Part shown: positions 51,021-60,998 of the stretch, piece after piece
How positions within the stretch are numbered: the first letter of the stretch is position 1
How the letters are laid out: each line of letters begins with the position of its first letter
Assembly: GCA_026770025.1 (NCBI GenBank)
Contig: JAMXDE010000005.1
Span: 2,790,001 to 2,854,000, forward strand
Direction: 5' to 3'
DNA from: Craspedostauros australis
Taxonomy: Eukaryota; Bacillariophyta; Bacillariophyceae; Mastogloiales; Achnanthaceae
Length of the DNA: 64,000 nt
Position numbers and translations under genes: made by a program
The notes under the pieces: model-generated
Told to the model about the DNA's origin: nothing
Database searches by the model: none
Seen by the model: only the letters and a program-made list of their open reading frames with translations

Positions 51021-51053
51021 CTTTTCGAAGTTTCGGGTCAACACTTCGAAAAG
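51021..51053. repeat. 11-bp perfect inverted repeat
   Basis: CTTTTCGAAGT at 51021-51031 pairs with ACTTCGAAAAG at 51043-51053 across an 11-nt spacer. It would form a stable hairpin; no function is known. Confidence 0.85.
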
Positions 51054-53803
51054 TACCATGCCTTCGTGGTATCGACCAGAATTCCAACCTCAATCATAGT
51101 ATCTCATGAAGAACCCATAGTTAGTCCGAGATAAAATGACGTGGCACACAACCAAAACACTCAATCATGAGCATGTACTGGGGCAGACTCTCTTTTTAGC
51201 AGTTTGGGCCACACCGTAAAAATAGACTGGCATGACTTCGAAAACTTCGAATTTCCATTTGCGTTTTGTTCGAAACGTACTTCGCAACCAGACAGACAGA
51301 CGCGCACCAAACACGATACGATTCAGTCACCCTGAATATCTCTAAGCTCGATATATTAGCGTGTGCGTTCCGTCGCGTCGAAGCCACATGCTTTGATCAT
51401 GCTTGGGACTGTTTATGAAGTTGATAAATCGTTCGTTCACACATCTTGAATACTACGAGCGGATTTTGAAACGCTTGGACCGTGCACGAATGACGTGAAC
51501 ACAGGCTCTATACGCATGATGTATGCTACGATAGGTGAGATGAAAAGGCATGCCGAAGGCACCAGCAGACTCAATGGTGGGAATAATAGTTTAAGCCGTC
51601 CGGGGCATAGTGCTAGTGGCGGAAATTGGTAACATTGTGCAGAAACTGGCTCAATGACAACACTGGCCCGGCTCCACCAAACATTCCAATGTGTCTCTCT
51701 AGACTTGCATTTAAATGATCAATGCGCGAGCAAACCAACGATGGTGGGCCATGGTGTGGTCCCCAATGGGTGCGTTCCAAGTGGTTATAGGCCGTCATTG
51801 CATATTTAAGGCGTCCTCCGGTCAAATTTGGTGATTCAAATGACAGTGAATATTCAGCGCCACTGAATATCGTGTTCTGGCCAGATGTACATAGGAATGA
51901 TCGATCCGCGAGCAAACCAACGATGGTGGGCCATGGTATGGTCCACAATGGGTGCGTTCCGACTGGTTATAGGTCGCCAATGCATATTTAAGGCGTTCTC
52001 CGTCCAATTTGGTGATACATAGGACTGTGAATATTCAGCAACACTGAATATCATGTTCTGGCCAGATGTACATAGGAATGATCAATTCGCGGGCAAACCA
52101 ACGATGGTGGGCCATGGTATGGTCCCCAATGGGTGCGTTCCGAGTGGTTATAGGCCGTCATTGCATATTTAAGGCGTCCTCCGGTCAAATTTGGTGATTC
52201 AAATGACAGTGAATATTCAGCGCCACTGAATATCGTGTTCTGGACAGAAGTGCATACAAATGATGGGTCCGCAAGCAAACCAACGATGGTGGGCCATGGT
52301 GTGGTCCCCCATGGGTGCGTTCCAAGTGATTATAGGCCGTCATTGCATATTTAAAGGGTCCTCCGGTCAAATTTGGTGATACACGCGAAGTTGGAAATTC
52401 AGCGCTACTGAATATCGTGTTCTGGCCAGAATTGCATAGGAATGATCAATGCGCGAGCAAACCAATGATGGTGGGCGACGGTATAGTCCTCGGTGGATGC
52501 GTTCCGAGTGGTTATAGGCTGTCATTGCATATTTAGGGGTGACTCCGTCCAATTTCGTGATACATATGAAGGTGAATATTCAGCAACACTGAATATCGTG
52601 TTCTGGCCAGTTGTGCATAGGAATGATCAATGCGCGGGCAAACCAACGATAGTAGGCCATGATATGGTCCCCAATGGGTGCGTTCCAAGTGGTTATAGGC
52701 CGTCATTGCATATTTAAGGCGTCCTCCGGTCAAATTTGGTGATTCAAATGACAGTGAATATTCAGCGCCACTGAATATCGTGTTCTGGACAGAAGTGCAT
52801 ACAAATGATGGGTCCGCAAGCAAACCAACGATGGTGGACCATGGTATGGTCCCCAATGGGTGCGTTCCGAGTGGTTATAGGTCGCCAATGCATATTTAGA
52901 GGTTCTGCGGTCAAATTTGGTGATTCATATGATGGTGAATATTCAGCGCCACTGAATATCGTGTTCTGGCCAGAAGTGCATGGGATTGATCAATGCGCGA
53001 GCAAACCAATGATTGGGGACGATGGTATGGTCCCCAATGGGTGCGTTCCGAGTGGTTATAGACCGTCATTGCATATTTAGAGGTTCTGCGGTCAAATTTG
53101 GTGATTCATATGATGGTGAATATTCAGCAACACTGAATATCGTGTTCTGGACAGATGTACATAGGAATGATCAATTCGCGGGCAAACCAACGATGGGGGA
53201 CGATGGTATGGTCCCCGGTGGGTGCGTTCCAAGTGGTTATAGGCCGTAATCGTATATTTAGAGGTCACTCCGTCCAATTTGGTGATACATTTGACAATGA
53301 ATATTCAGCGCCGCTGAATATCGTGTTCTGGACAGATGTACATAGGAATGATCAATACGCGGGCAAACCAACGATGGTGGGCCATGGTATGGTCCCCGGT
53401 GGGTGCTTTCCGAGTAATTATAGGCCGCCAATGCATATTTAGAGGTTCTGCGGTCCAATTTGGTGATTCAAATGAAGGTGAATATTCAGCGCCACTGAAT
53501 ATCGTGTTCTGGCTAGATGTACATAGGAATGATCGATCCGCAAGCAAACCAACGATGGTGGGCCATGGTGTGGTCCCCCATGGGTGCGTTCCGAGTGTTT
53601 ATAGGCCGCCAATGCATATTTAGAGGTTCTGCGGTCAAATTTGGTGATTCATATGACTGTGAATATTCAGCGCCACTGAATATCGTGTTCTGGACAGATG
53701 TACATAGGAATGATCAATACGCGGGCAAACCAACGATGGTGGGCCATGGTATGGTCCCCGGTGGGTGCTTTCCGAGTGGTTATAGGCCGCCAATGCATAT
53801 TTA

Positions 53804-55074
53804 GAGGTCTCTCCGGTCAAATTTCGTGATTCATATGACTGTGAATATTCAGCAACACTGAATATCGTGTTCTGGACAGAAGTGCATACAAATGATGGGT
53901 CCGCAAGCAAACCAACGATGGTGGGCCATGGTATGGTCCCCAATGGGTGCGTTCCGAGTGGTTATAGGCCGTCATTGCATATTTAAGGGATCCTGCGGTC
54001 CAATTTGGTGATTCATATGATGGTGAATATTCAGCACCACTGAATATCGTTTTCTGGCTAGATGTACATAGGAATGATCGATCCACGATGAAACCAACGA
54101 TGGTGGGCGATGGTATGGTCCACAATGGGTGCGTTCCGAGTGGTTACAGGCCGTAATTACATACTTATGGGTTCTGCGGTCAAATTTCGTGATTCATATG
54201 ACAGTGAATATTCAGCAACACTGAATATCGTGTTCTGGACAGATGTACATAGGAATGATCCATTCGCGGGCAAACCAACGATGGTGGGCCATGGTATGGT
54301 CCCCAATGGGTGCGTTCCGAGTGGTTATAGGCCGCCAATGCATATTTAGAGGTTCTGCGGTCCAATTTGGTGATTCAAATGAAGGTGAATATTCAGCGCC
54401 ACTGAATATCGTGTTCTGGCCAGAATTGCATACAAATGATCGATCCGCAAGCAAACCAACGATAGTAGGCCATGGTATGGTCCCCAATGGGTGCGTTCCA
54501 AGTGGTTATAGGCCGTCATTGCATATTTAAGGCGTCCTCCGGTCAAATTTGGTGATTCAAATGAAGGTGAATATTCAGCGCCACTGAATATCGTGTTCTG
54601 GCCAGAATTGCATACAAATGATCGATCCGCAAGCAAACCAACGATAGTAGGCCATGGTATGGTCCCCAATGGGTGCGTTCCAAGTGGTTATAGGCCGTCA
54701 TTGCATATTTAAGGCGTCCTCCGGTCAAATTTCGTGATTCAAATGATGGTGAATATTCAGCAACACTGAATATCGTTTTCTGGCTAGATGTACATAGGAA
54801 TGATCGATCCACGATGAAACCAACGATGGTGGGCCATGGTATGGTCCCCAATGGGCGCGTTCCGAGTGGTTATAGGCCGCCAATGCATATTTAGAGGTTC
54901 TGCGGTCCAATTTGGTGATTCAAATGAAGGTGAATATTCAGCGCCACTGAATATCGTGTTCTGGCCAGAATTGCATACAAATGATCGATCCGCAAGCAAA
55001 CCAACGATAGTAGGCCATGGTATGGTCCCCAATGGGTGCGTTCCAAGTGGTTATAGGCCGCCAATGCATATTTA
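53804..55074 (+). repeat. higher-order satellite unit of 7 monomers (1,271 bp)
   Basis: The segment from 53804 is matched at an offset of 1,271 bp by 55075-55289 with one difference in 215 bp. After the inserted LINE, 63693-64000 matches 53999-54306 with one difference in 308 bp. Adjacent monomers differ far more, apart from a near-identical pair at 54364-54727. Only part of the second higher-order copy is inside the window. Confidence 0.85.
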
Positions 55075-55269
55075 GAGGTCTCTCCGGTCAAATTTGGTGA
55101 TTCATATGACTGTGAATATTCAGCAACACTGAATATCGTGTTCTGGACAGAAGTGCATACAAATGATGGGTCCGCAAGCAAACCAACGATGGTGGGCCAT
55201 GGTATGGTCCCCAATGGGTGCGTTCCGAGTGGTTATAGGCCGTCATTGCATATTTAAGGGATCCTGCGG

Positions 55270-55289
55270 TCCAATTTGGTGATTCATAT
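55270..55289 (+). repeat. target-site duplication, left copy
   Basis: TCCAATTTGGTGATTCATAT lies directly next to the LINE 3' tail and is repeated at 63693-63712 beyond the LINE 5' end. A satellite unit normally carries this site once per monomer. Confidence 0.9.
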
Positions 55290-55439
55290 ATATATATAAC
55301 ACACGGATTATAACTGTTAAGTCATGCGCCGAGGGCGCTTTTATTCCGCCTCGTTGATTCAACGTGTATGCACGCAGCGGGAACGGATTGACACTAGGTG
55401 TCGGTGTGTGGAGGCGTCTGCTCTGAGGTCGGGTCAGCA
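55290..55439 (-). other. LINE 3' UTR and (TA)n tail
   Basis: On the minus strand the ORF2 stop is followed by about 150 nt that includes an AATAAA signal (around 55336-55341), then GTGTTATATATATATAT up to the target duplication. The tail is a TA repeat rather than poly(A), as in LINEs that end in a simple repeat. Confidence 0.75.
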
Positions 55440-58400
55440 TCAGGCTGGGTTCGAGGGGCGAGTGGCTGGTGCTCGGTGGCGACGTCGCTGGTTTTTCATC
55501 CAGTTGGTGAGTACGGTCGGGATGTCCGGTGCCGCGAGGCCGAGTCCTTGTTGCATCGCTTGGACCCACGGGACTAGGGCGGCGATTTGGGCTGTTGCTG
55601 GTGGGTTGGACCATAGCGGTCGCAGCACTGCTGGGATCGCGTCGGTGGGTGTTGTACGGAGGCGGTGAAGCTGTTGTTGAAGGAGAGCCGTCATGCCTTG
55701 CGACGTCTGCTCCGCCTTGGTTTCGTTGCGGTCATGCCACTGTTGCAGGACGGTATGCCACATGAGGTTTGTGATGCTCACTTGCCAGTCTCGGAGCAGC
55801 TTGGGAGCACGTCGTCTCCGGTGAGGAGCCATTGGAGGGGCCTGGTCTCGCCACGAGGTGGACCAGCCGCCCCAGATTAGAGCTACCCAACCGATGTTGG
55901 CCTGTCTCACCTGGATGTTCTGAGTGGGCGACGTCCTTATGCCTGAGGGAGGAATGCCTCCAGATGTGATGCGCTTGATTGCCGTGCAAACTAGCTGGGC
56001 GACTTCGGGTGGGGTGGTGGGCGGTCTCACGATTGACCGCACTTTGAGGATGGCTTTGGCCCAAATGGACTGGCTCGCAGCGCTGGGACACATGAGGATG
56101 TGTGTGTTGTCTTCCGGCCTGCCGCACCTGGGGCATTCTGCGGATTGCTCCTGCTGGCGTCGCTGCATGTTCTTGCCACTGGCGCCGGTGCCCGTCATGA
56201 GCTTGAGCAACGTTCGCCGCTTGCCTCCGCTCCATCTCCGGGAGACCGAGCGCATGGGCTCCCAATCTACGTTCGTCGGGCTGGAGGCTCCCCATCTTTC
56301 GCACCACTTCTTTTTGATGCCGCCATCGTCGATGAGAGACGAGACTGTCCAGTAGTCGAGATCGGTGAGGGGACCGGCAGCGGTGCTTAGGGTCCATCCT
56401 TCCGTAGGCACCACCATTGCTGGGGCTCGGGAGCTGCTTGCATAGAACCGATCCCAGTGGTACCCTGCATAGCCGTCGGCGAGGACGTTCAGCGACTCCC
56501 AGGCGGTGATGGGTTCACCGGAGTCGTCTGCGTGCCCCTTGACCTCCTGGGGAGTGAATCGGACTCTGGTCTGGCGAAGGTTGCGGACCACCTCGGACCA
56601 CAGGTCGAAGTCCTTCCTTCGTGGCTCCGGCCACCTGTCAGGGTCTATCGCCTGCAGTGCCCTGTTGTTGTCGCAGGCGACGGTGGCGCTACCTTGGATG
56701 TCGGACCACTCTGCTACCGAGGTGATGAGCCAAATGGATATGAGGACCCCCGCAAGCTCCGCTCTGTTGGAGTCGGTTGGGTGAGAGCCCTCGGGAACGG
56801 CGGCTGTCGCCACGATCTGGTGCGCATCGTCCTGCAGGCCGCTCTGGATGATAGCCGCGGCAGATCCTTTGTGGTCTTTGGCCGAGGCATCGCTGCATGC
56901 CACACAGGTGCCGGCTGCGATGGACCGAACTATTGCATGGACATCGCCTCGGATGTGTATATCGGGGAGCATTGCCTCCGCTGCGGGGCCTTTCCGATGC
57001 AGCCATTCTCGTATGGTGGCGGGCGTTGGCGATCTGTCGATTCTCCCGCTGGATGTGATGGCCATGCCGGATCTGCGAAGAGCGCGGTCAACCACGAGGG
57101 CCGGGCGAGGGTCCGTGGCCGCTGCTGGGGCCGGTCGGTCGAAGGGGGAGATGGTGCCATCCGGTAGTTGGGTGTCACGCCCTGCCGGCGCGCCTTGCCA
57201 TGGCCCGAGTTGGGTCCGTAGGTGCCATCCTGGCTGGTCTGGGGCCGCCACTGTTGATAGGACCGCTTCCCACGCCTCCCACGCCGACTTGGTGACCTTG
57301 CCAACGCTGGGCCAGGTGATGCCTCTCGATGGCAGCCTTTCGCGTTGTAGGATCGTCGGTCGTATCTGACTTCCGTCGGCCGTGGAGATGTCTGACAGCC
57401 AGAGCACTCGCAGGTGTAGTCGAGCAACGTTGGCGAGCGCCAGAGTCTGTCGATGGAGGCCGGAAGTGATGGCGAGGTTCATGATGGGGCTGTCTCCGGT
57501 CCGGGGGATTTTGGATGGGTGGGATTGGTCTGTCATCTGGATGCCGAGCTTGGACGCCGATTTGAATGTGTTTTGCCACCACCCGGAGCAGGTCCAGTTT
57601 CCCCACGCTTTCTCATGCTGTTGAAGTAGCCCCGGCAATCCCGTCCACAGCTCGAGATGATGCAGTGAGGTGCGTAGTAGTCGTCCTGTTTCTGTGGGGC
57701 GTTCAAAGTGCTTGAGAACCATTTCCAAGTGAGACGTCACCTGGGCTGTGTACAGGTGCAGTACTCCCATTCCCATGGCGTCTTTGTGGCCGAACACGTA
57801 CTGGCGTGCAATGGTGCGGGCGATTCCCATGGCCGGCAGTGCGGTCGTGAGTGCTGTGCTCATCACTTTGTTCCATTGGTCTGTGGACATTGTGGTTGCC
57901 GGAGACGAGTATTGCAGCGATGGCCAAAGTACGGATTTGATAGCCACCTCTGTGTCTTGTCGGGTGATGCGAGACGCTCGGATGCGTGCCGCCCAGGTGA
58001 GGGATTTCTGGAGCAGATATTGCGTGTGTTCGGACTGGCGTCCGTCTCTCCGGGACACCATGCCAAGGTATTTGGAGGCCGACCTGGGGCCGGTGAGGGC
58101 TAGTTGGGTGCGTTCTCCGGTCGGAGTGTTCATGCAGACGTTCGTGGTGGGCATCTTGTTGTCGTAGACCCACTTCGTGCGCTGCCACTTGAACCGTATG
58201 AGCTGCCAGAAGCTCTTGGATGGCTCCAGTGCCCCGCCAGTGGCGGTAAGGAGGCCGTCCCAGTGGTCCACGGCTGCCTGGAAGGATTGCGCTTGCTCGT
58301 TGGGTGTTGTGGGGGGCAGGCTTTGCATGATGTTGGTGTCGTCGACGTACGCGGTGCCCATGATGGTATGGCCATCGCGAGTGATGGGGTCGGGGAGGTT

Positions 58401-60998
58401 GAGGCCGTACCCTCTGGCTCTCATGCTATCAATAATGGCGGAGCTGATGAGCAGCCACCCTGTCGGTGCGGATCCGAGCCCTTGGACCAGTCCTTGAAGG
58501 TAGTTGTGGCGCTGCTTGCCGGAGTAGGACGAAACTGATGTTCCGGCTGACGTGCGGATGCGGTGGGTCATCGACTGGAGGGTGCGAAGAGTGCTCGTGA
58601 TGGGTGCTGTAGGCACTCCCTGCCGTTGAAGGGCTAGGCTGAAGATGGGGTGGGCAATGCGGTCGTAGCACCCTTTTGCGTCGTTGGAGCATATGGCATA
58701 GTGTGCGCCTGTGATCCTTGCGATGTCGTCGATGAGGACTGTGTTGAGTAGCACTTCTTGGGCTGTGTGCGCCTTGCGGCTGCCGAACTGCTCCGTTGCC
58801 AGGGTGAGATTGGATTCTGCATGCGACCTGGCTTGTTTGCCAAGGAGTCGGTTGTTCATGTTGAAGTCGCCTTCCATGAGCCCGATGGTCCTCGTTTTGG
58901 TCACTGCCAAGTTGCCTGGCTTTTTCCGGAGCTGTATGTCGATGCACTGCTGCCATCGTTTGAGGCTGTATCCTGTGCGGTACGGGATCGCTCTCATTAT
59001 GGAGTCGATGGTTGCCAGGGCGGGGATGGTTGCGTTGACCTTCCAGCACCCGAAGTGTATTCCGGAAGGACCCGATGACGTGCTTTCCTTGATGCGTGCC
59101 CATCCTCGCGAATGGTCTTCCTGGCTGATATGTAGAAGGTCGGGGGGCCACGGTGTGGCTCTTTGGGGCCGCCGGAGTGAGTGAAGGGTGTCGCTGGTGT
59201 TGTTGCGTATCTGCGACGGGATGATGCCGTTGAGTATGGCGGTGGCGGCTGGGCTGGATCCGAATCGCCCCAGGCTGCGCTTAAGTGGTCGCTGGCAGAC
59301 TTCCGCTTGCCACGCCTGGCTGTACTTGTCAATGTTGGTCTTGCAGCACGCTCGGGCCACTTCTTCGCCTGCGGTTAGCAGATTGTTCTCACCCCCTGGG
59401 CCGTCATCTATGACCATGGACACTTGGGCATTGGAGTCATCCGCCTGCAGGGACCACCGGATTCTTCGGTATGTTGCCTTGGTCTCCTCTCGCTGTAGCA
59501 GCTGGGCTCGGTATTTGGCTGTGTCGCCTCCGGTGTTGGCCACCTCGTCTTCGTCGTCGGCCAAGAATGACCTCCGGTGTTCAGTGGCGTGTTTCTTCTC
59601 TTGTTGATATGCCTTCCACGCCGCGTTGCGGTGCCGGTGCATCTCTGCCGTTGTCATGTGCTTCGTGCGTTGCTGGATGTGGGCCTTCTTCTTCGCCTTG
59701 TCGATTGTGCGCCCTTTGATGTTGTGGCCTTGTCTCCTCTTGATGCTGAGAGTCCAGAACTGATGTTCCCACCTCAGCTTGGACACTATCGGTGAGAAGG
59801 GCACCTTCCCAGCTTTGATCTTGCGGCACTTGCGTTCTGCTTGGAGTATGGCCTGAGTTCTGTCGTTGTCGATTTTCTCGAGTGTCTGAATCTGCAGCGG
59901 TGTCATCTGGTCATTGCTGACTGCTTGGTTCAGAGATTGCGCCCGTTCCAGAAGATGTAGCGAGTTAGCTTGGCTTTCGTATACCTGCACGTATCTTCTG
60001 ACCGTGGTGGGTTGGCTGAGTTGGAGTCGTCTCCCTCGGAACGGTGGGGTTGGCTGCTTGGTGTGCCCGAATAGGTGGTTCGTGCTGATGTCGAACCACA
60101 CCATGCGGTGGTCCCAGCTGCCGTACGGTGTCAGCCCCATTTGATTGGGTTGGACGTCGTTCGTGGCCCAGATTCCGTCGATGGGGGTCCGTCGTCTGTT
60201 TCTGATCATGGTGGCATACGGGTGTCGTATGTTGTTGGTGTGGTGTTCTTGGAGGCCTTCGGCGAGCAGCATGTTGGTGATCTTGGACCGTCGCACGTCC
60301 ATGTTGACGTCACCTCCGATGATCACTGTCTCGCCTGCTTGTTGCCATCGTGCTATTTGTGCTTGCAGGTCGGCGATGAGCAGATCGATGGGGTCCAGTG
60401 TCGATTGGCGCTGGGCGGCTTTGACAGCTTGTTGGTTGTAGACGGTTCCAGAGGTTTGGGTGGACTTGGTGGGGACGTAAACTGAGGCGATTCGGACTTT
60501 GATGCCCTGTCGTCCCTGGAGTAGTACGCTTGCCCATCTGCCGCACTTTCCGGGGTCGTTGCTGCTGGAGAGGACTCGGCCTGCGATGTTTCCGTGGGAA
60601 AGTACGGCGGTGCCGCCCCATTGTCGTGGGCTGTCGCTGTCTGTGTGACAGTGTGCTGTGGCAATCTTCGCCATGCGTAGCTGTCTGTCAGCTCTGCGGG
60701 CAAGCGTGGAGTCCGACGGGGTCTTGCTCCAGTTGATGCCCACTTCCGTCATCATCAGTATGTCAATGTGGTGTTGGCGTATGGTTTGCCATAGGTCGTC
60801 GTTTTTGGGGTCCGTAGGGTCGGTTGGTAGGCTTCCTACGTTCAGGGTGGCGATCCTGATTTGGGTGTTGGCCTTTTGGTTGGTGGTTTGGCCGAGGTGT
60901 TGTTGTTGGAGATTCGATTCATCCGAACTCGAATTCCCTGGCGTGTTGGGTCCGTCGGTGTCCGGGCTGGACTGTGCCCGTCTGTGGCTGCCTATCAT
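55440..60998 (-). CDS. LINE ORF2: endonuclease / reverse transcriptase / RNase H
   Basis: 1,852 residues. The exonuclease-endonuclease-phosphatase domain (~47-310) keeps Asn53 (TLNVGS), Glu85 (MMTEVG), Tyr174 (VYVP), Asp230/Asn232 (GGDVNMD), Asp274 (IDGIW) and Asp296-His297 (SWDH). It would nick the target DNA to prime reverse transcription. The reverse transcriptase centres on AYVDD at 883-887, with the earlier aspartate in SNDAKGCYDRI. An RNase H domain begins at Asp1370 (ACSDAS), with Glu in NRAELAG and Asp in ACDNNRAL, and the late Asp near VLADGYAG. A zinc knuckle CxxC-x7-H-x3-C starts at residue ~1622 (CPRCGRPEDNTHILMC). All visible catalytic residues are present. The ATG lies in ORF1's ATGA stop-start overlap, so translation probably depends on termination-reinitiation. 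Confidence 0.95.
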   Translation of the reverse strand: MIGSHRRAQSSPDTDGPNTPGNSSSDESNLQQQHLGQTTNQKANTQIRIATLNVGSLPTDPTDPKNDDLWQTIRQHHIDILMMTEVGINWSKTPSDSTLARRADRQLRMAKIATAHCHTDSDSPRQWGGTAVLSHGNIAGRVLSSSNDPGKCGRWASVLLQGRQGIKVRIASVYVPTKSTQTSGTVYNQQAVKAAQRQSTLDPIDLLIADLQAQIARWQQAGETVIIGGDVNMDVRRSKITNMLLAEGLQEHHTNNIRHPYATMIRNRRRTPIDGIWATNDVQPNQMGLTPYGSWDHRMVWFDISTNHLFGHTKQPTPPFRGRRLQLSQPTTVRRYVQVYESQANSLHLLERAQSLNQAVSNDQMTPLQIQTLEKIDNDRTQAILQAERKCRKIKAGKVPFSPIVSKLRWEHQFWTLSIKRRQGHNIKGRTIDKAKKKAHIQQRTKHMTTAEMHRHRNAAWKAYQQEKKHATEHRRSFLADDEDEVANTGGDTAKYRAQLLQREETKATYRRIRWSLQADDSNAQVSMVIDDGPGGENNLLTAGEEVARACCKTNIDKYSQAWQAEVCQRPLKRSLGRFGSSPAATAILNGIIPSQIRNNTSDTLHSLRRPQRATPWPPDLLHISQEDHSRGWARIKESTSSGPSGIHFGCWKVNATIPALATIDSIMRAIPYRTGYSLKRWQQCIDIQLRKKPGNLAVTKTRTIGLMEGDFNMNNRLLGKQARSHAESNLTLATEQFGSRKAHTAQEVLLNTVLIDDIARITGAHYAICSNDAKGCYDRIAHPIFSLALQRQGVPTAPITSTLRTLQSMTHRIRTSAGTSVSSYSGKQRHNYLQGLVQGLGSAPTGWLLISSAIIDSMRARGYGLNLPDPITRDGHTIMGTAYVDDTNIMQSLPPTTPNEQAQSFQAAVDHWDGLLTATGGALEPSKSFWQLIRFKWQRTKWVYDNKMPTTNVCMNTPTGERTQLALTGPRSASKYLGMVSRRDGRQSEHTQYLLQKSLTWAARIRASRITRQDTEVAIKSVLWPSLQYSSPATTMSTDQWNKVMSTALTTALPAMGIARTIARQYVFGHKDAMGMGVLHLYTAQVTSHLEMVLKHFERPTETGRLLRTSLHHLELWTGLPGLLQQHEKAWGNWTCSGWWQNTFKSASKLGIQMTDQSHPSKIPRTGDSPIMNLAITSGLHRQTLALANVARLHLRVLWLSDISTADGSQIRPTILQRERLPSRGITWPSVGKVTKSAWEAWEAVLSTVAAPDQPGWHLRTQLGPWQGAPAGRDTQLPDGTISPFDRPAPAAATDPRPALVVDRALRRSGMAITSSGRIDRSPTPATIREWLHRKGPAAEAMLPDIHIRGDVHAIVRSIAAGTCVACSDASAKDHKGSAAAIIQSGLQDDAHQIVATAAVPEGSHPTDSNRAELAGVLISIWLITSVAEWSDIQGSATVACDNNRALQAIDPDRWPEPRRKDFDLWSEVVRNLRQTRVRFTPQEVKGHADDSGEPITAWESLNVLADGYAGYHWDRFYASSSRAPAMVVPTEGWTLSTAAGPLTDLDYWTVSSLIDDGGIKKKWCERWGASSPTNVDWEPMRSVSRRWSGGKRRTLLKLMTGTGASGKNMQRRQQEQSAECPRCGRPEDNTHILMCPSAASQSIWAKAILKVRSIVRPPTTPPEVAQLVCTAIKRITSGGIPPSGIRTSPTQNIQVRQANIGWVALIWGGWSTSWRDQAPPMAPHRRRRAPKLLRDWQVSITNLMWHTVLQQWHDRNETKAEQTSQGMTALLQQQLHRLRTTPTDAIPAVLRPLWSNPPATAQIAALVPWVQAMQQGLGLAAPDIPTVLTNWMKNQRRRHRAPATRPSNPA

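Larger units (their letters stand above)
49405..51584. other. intergenic between VPS13 and satellite
   Basis: About 2.2 kb. It holds one possible minus-strand exon (49989-50257), a short CT tract near 50866-50884 and an 11-bp inverted repeat at 51021-51053. From about 51120 the DNA is more AT-rich and grades into the degenerate left edge of the satellite. Confidence 0.45.
51585..55289 (+). repeat. 181-182 bp tandem satellite array, left part
   Basis: About 20 monomers with landmark TTTA positions every 181 or 182 bp (51805, 51987, 52168, 52350, 52532, 52713 ... 55071, 55253). Each contains GCAAACCAACGATGGTGGGC, TGGTTATAGGCC and GCATATTTA-type blocks. The monomer left of 51720 is strongly diverged and only partly recognisable (AATGATCAATGCGCGAGC is kept), so the array edge is degenerate. 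Mixed 181/182 spacing and stops in every frame show that the DNA rather than a protein is conserved. No transposase or terminal structure is present. A centromeric or heterochromatic role is possible but not shown. Confidence 0.95.

Noticed and set aside
51600-55260. Many 60-107 codon frames on both strands of the satellite
   Set aside because: They arise because each monomer is partly open in two frames. The monomer length alternates between 181 and 182 bp, frames end once per monomer, and variation does not favour silent positions. They are not genes.
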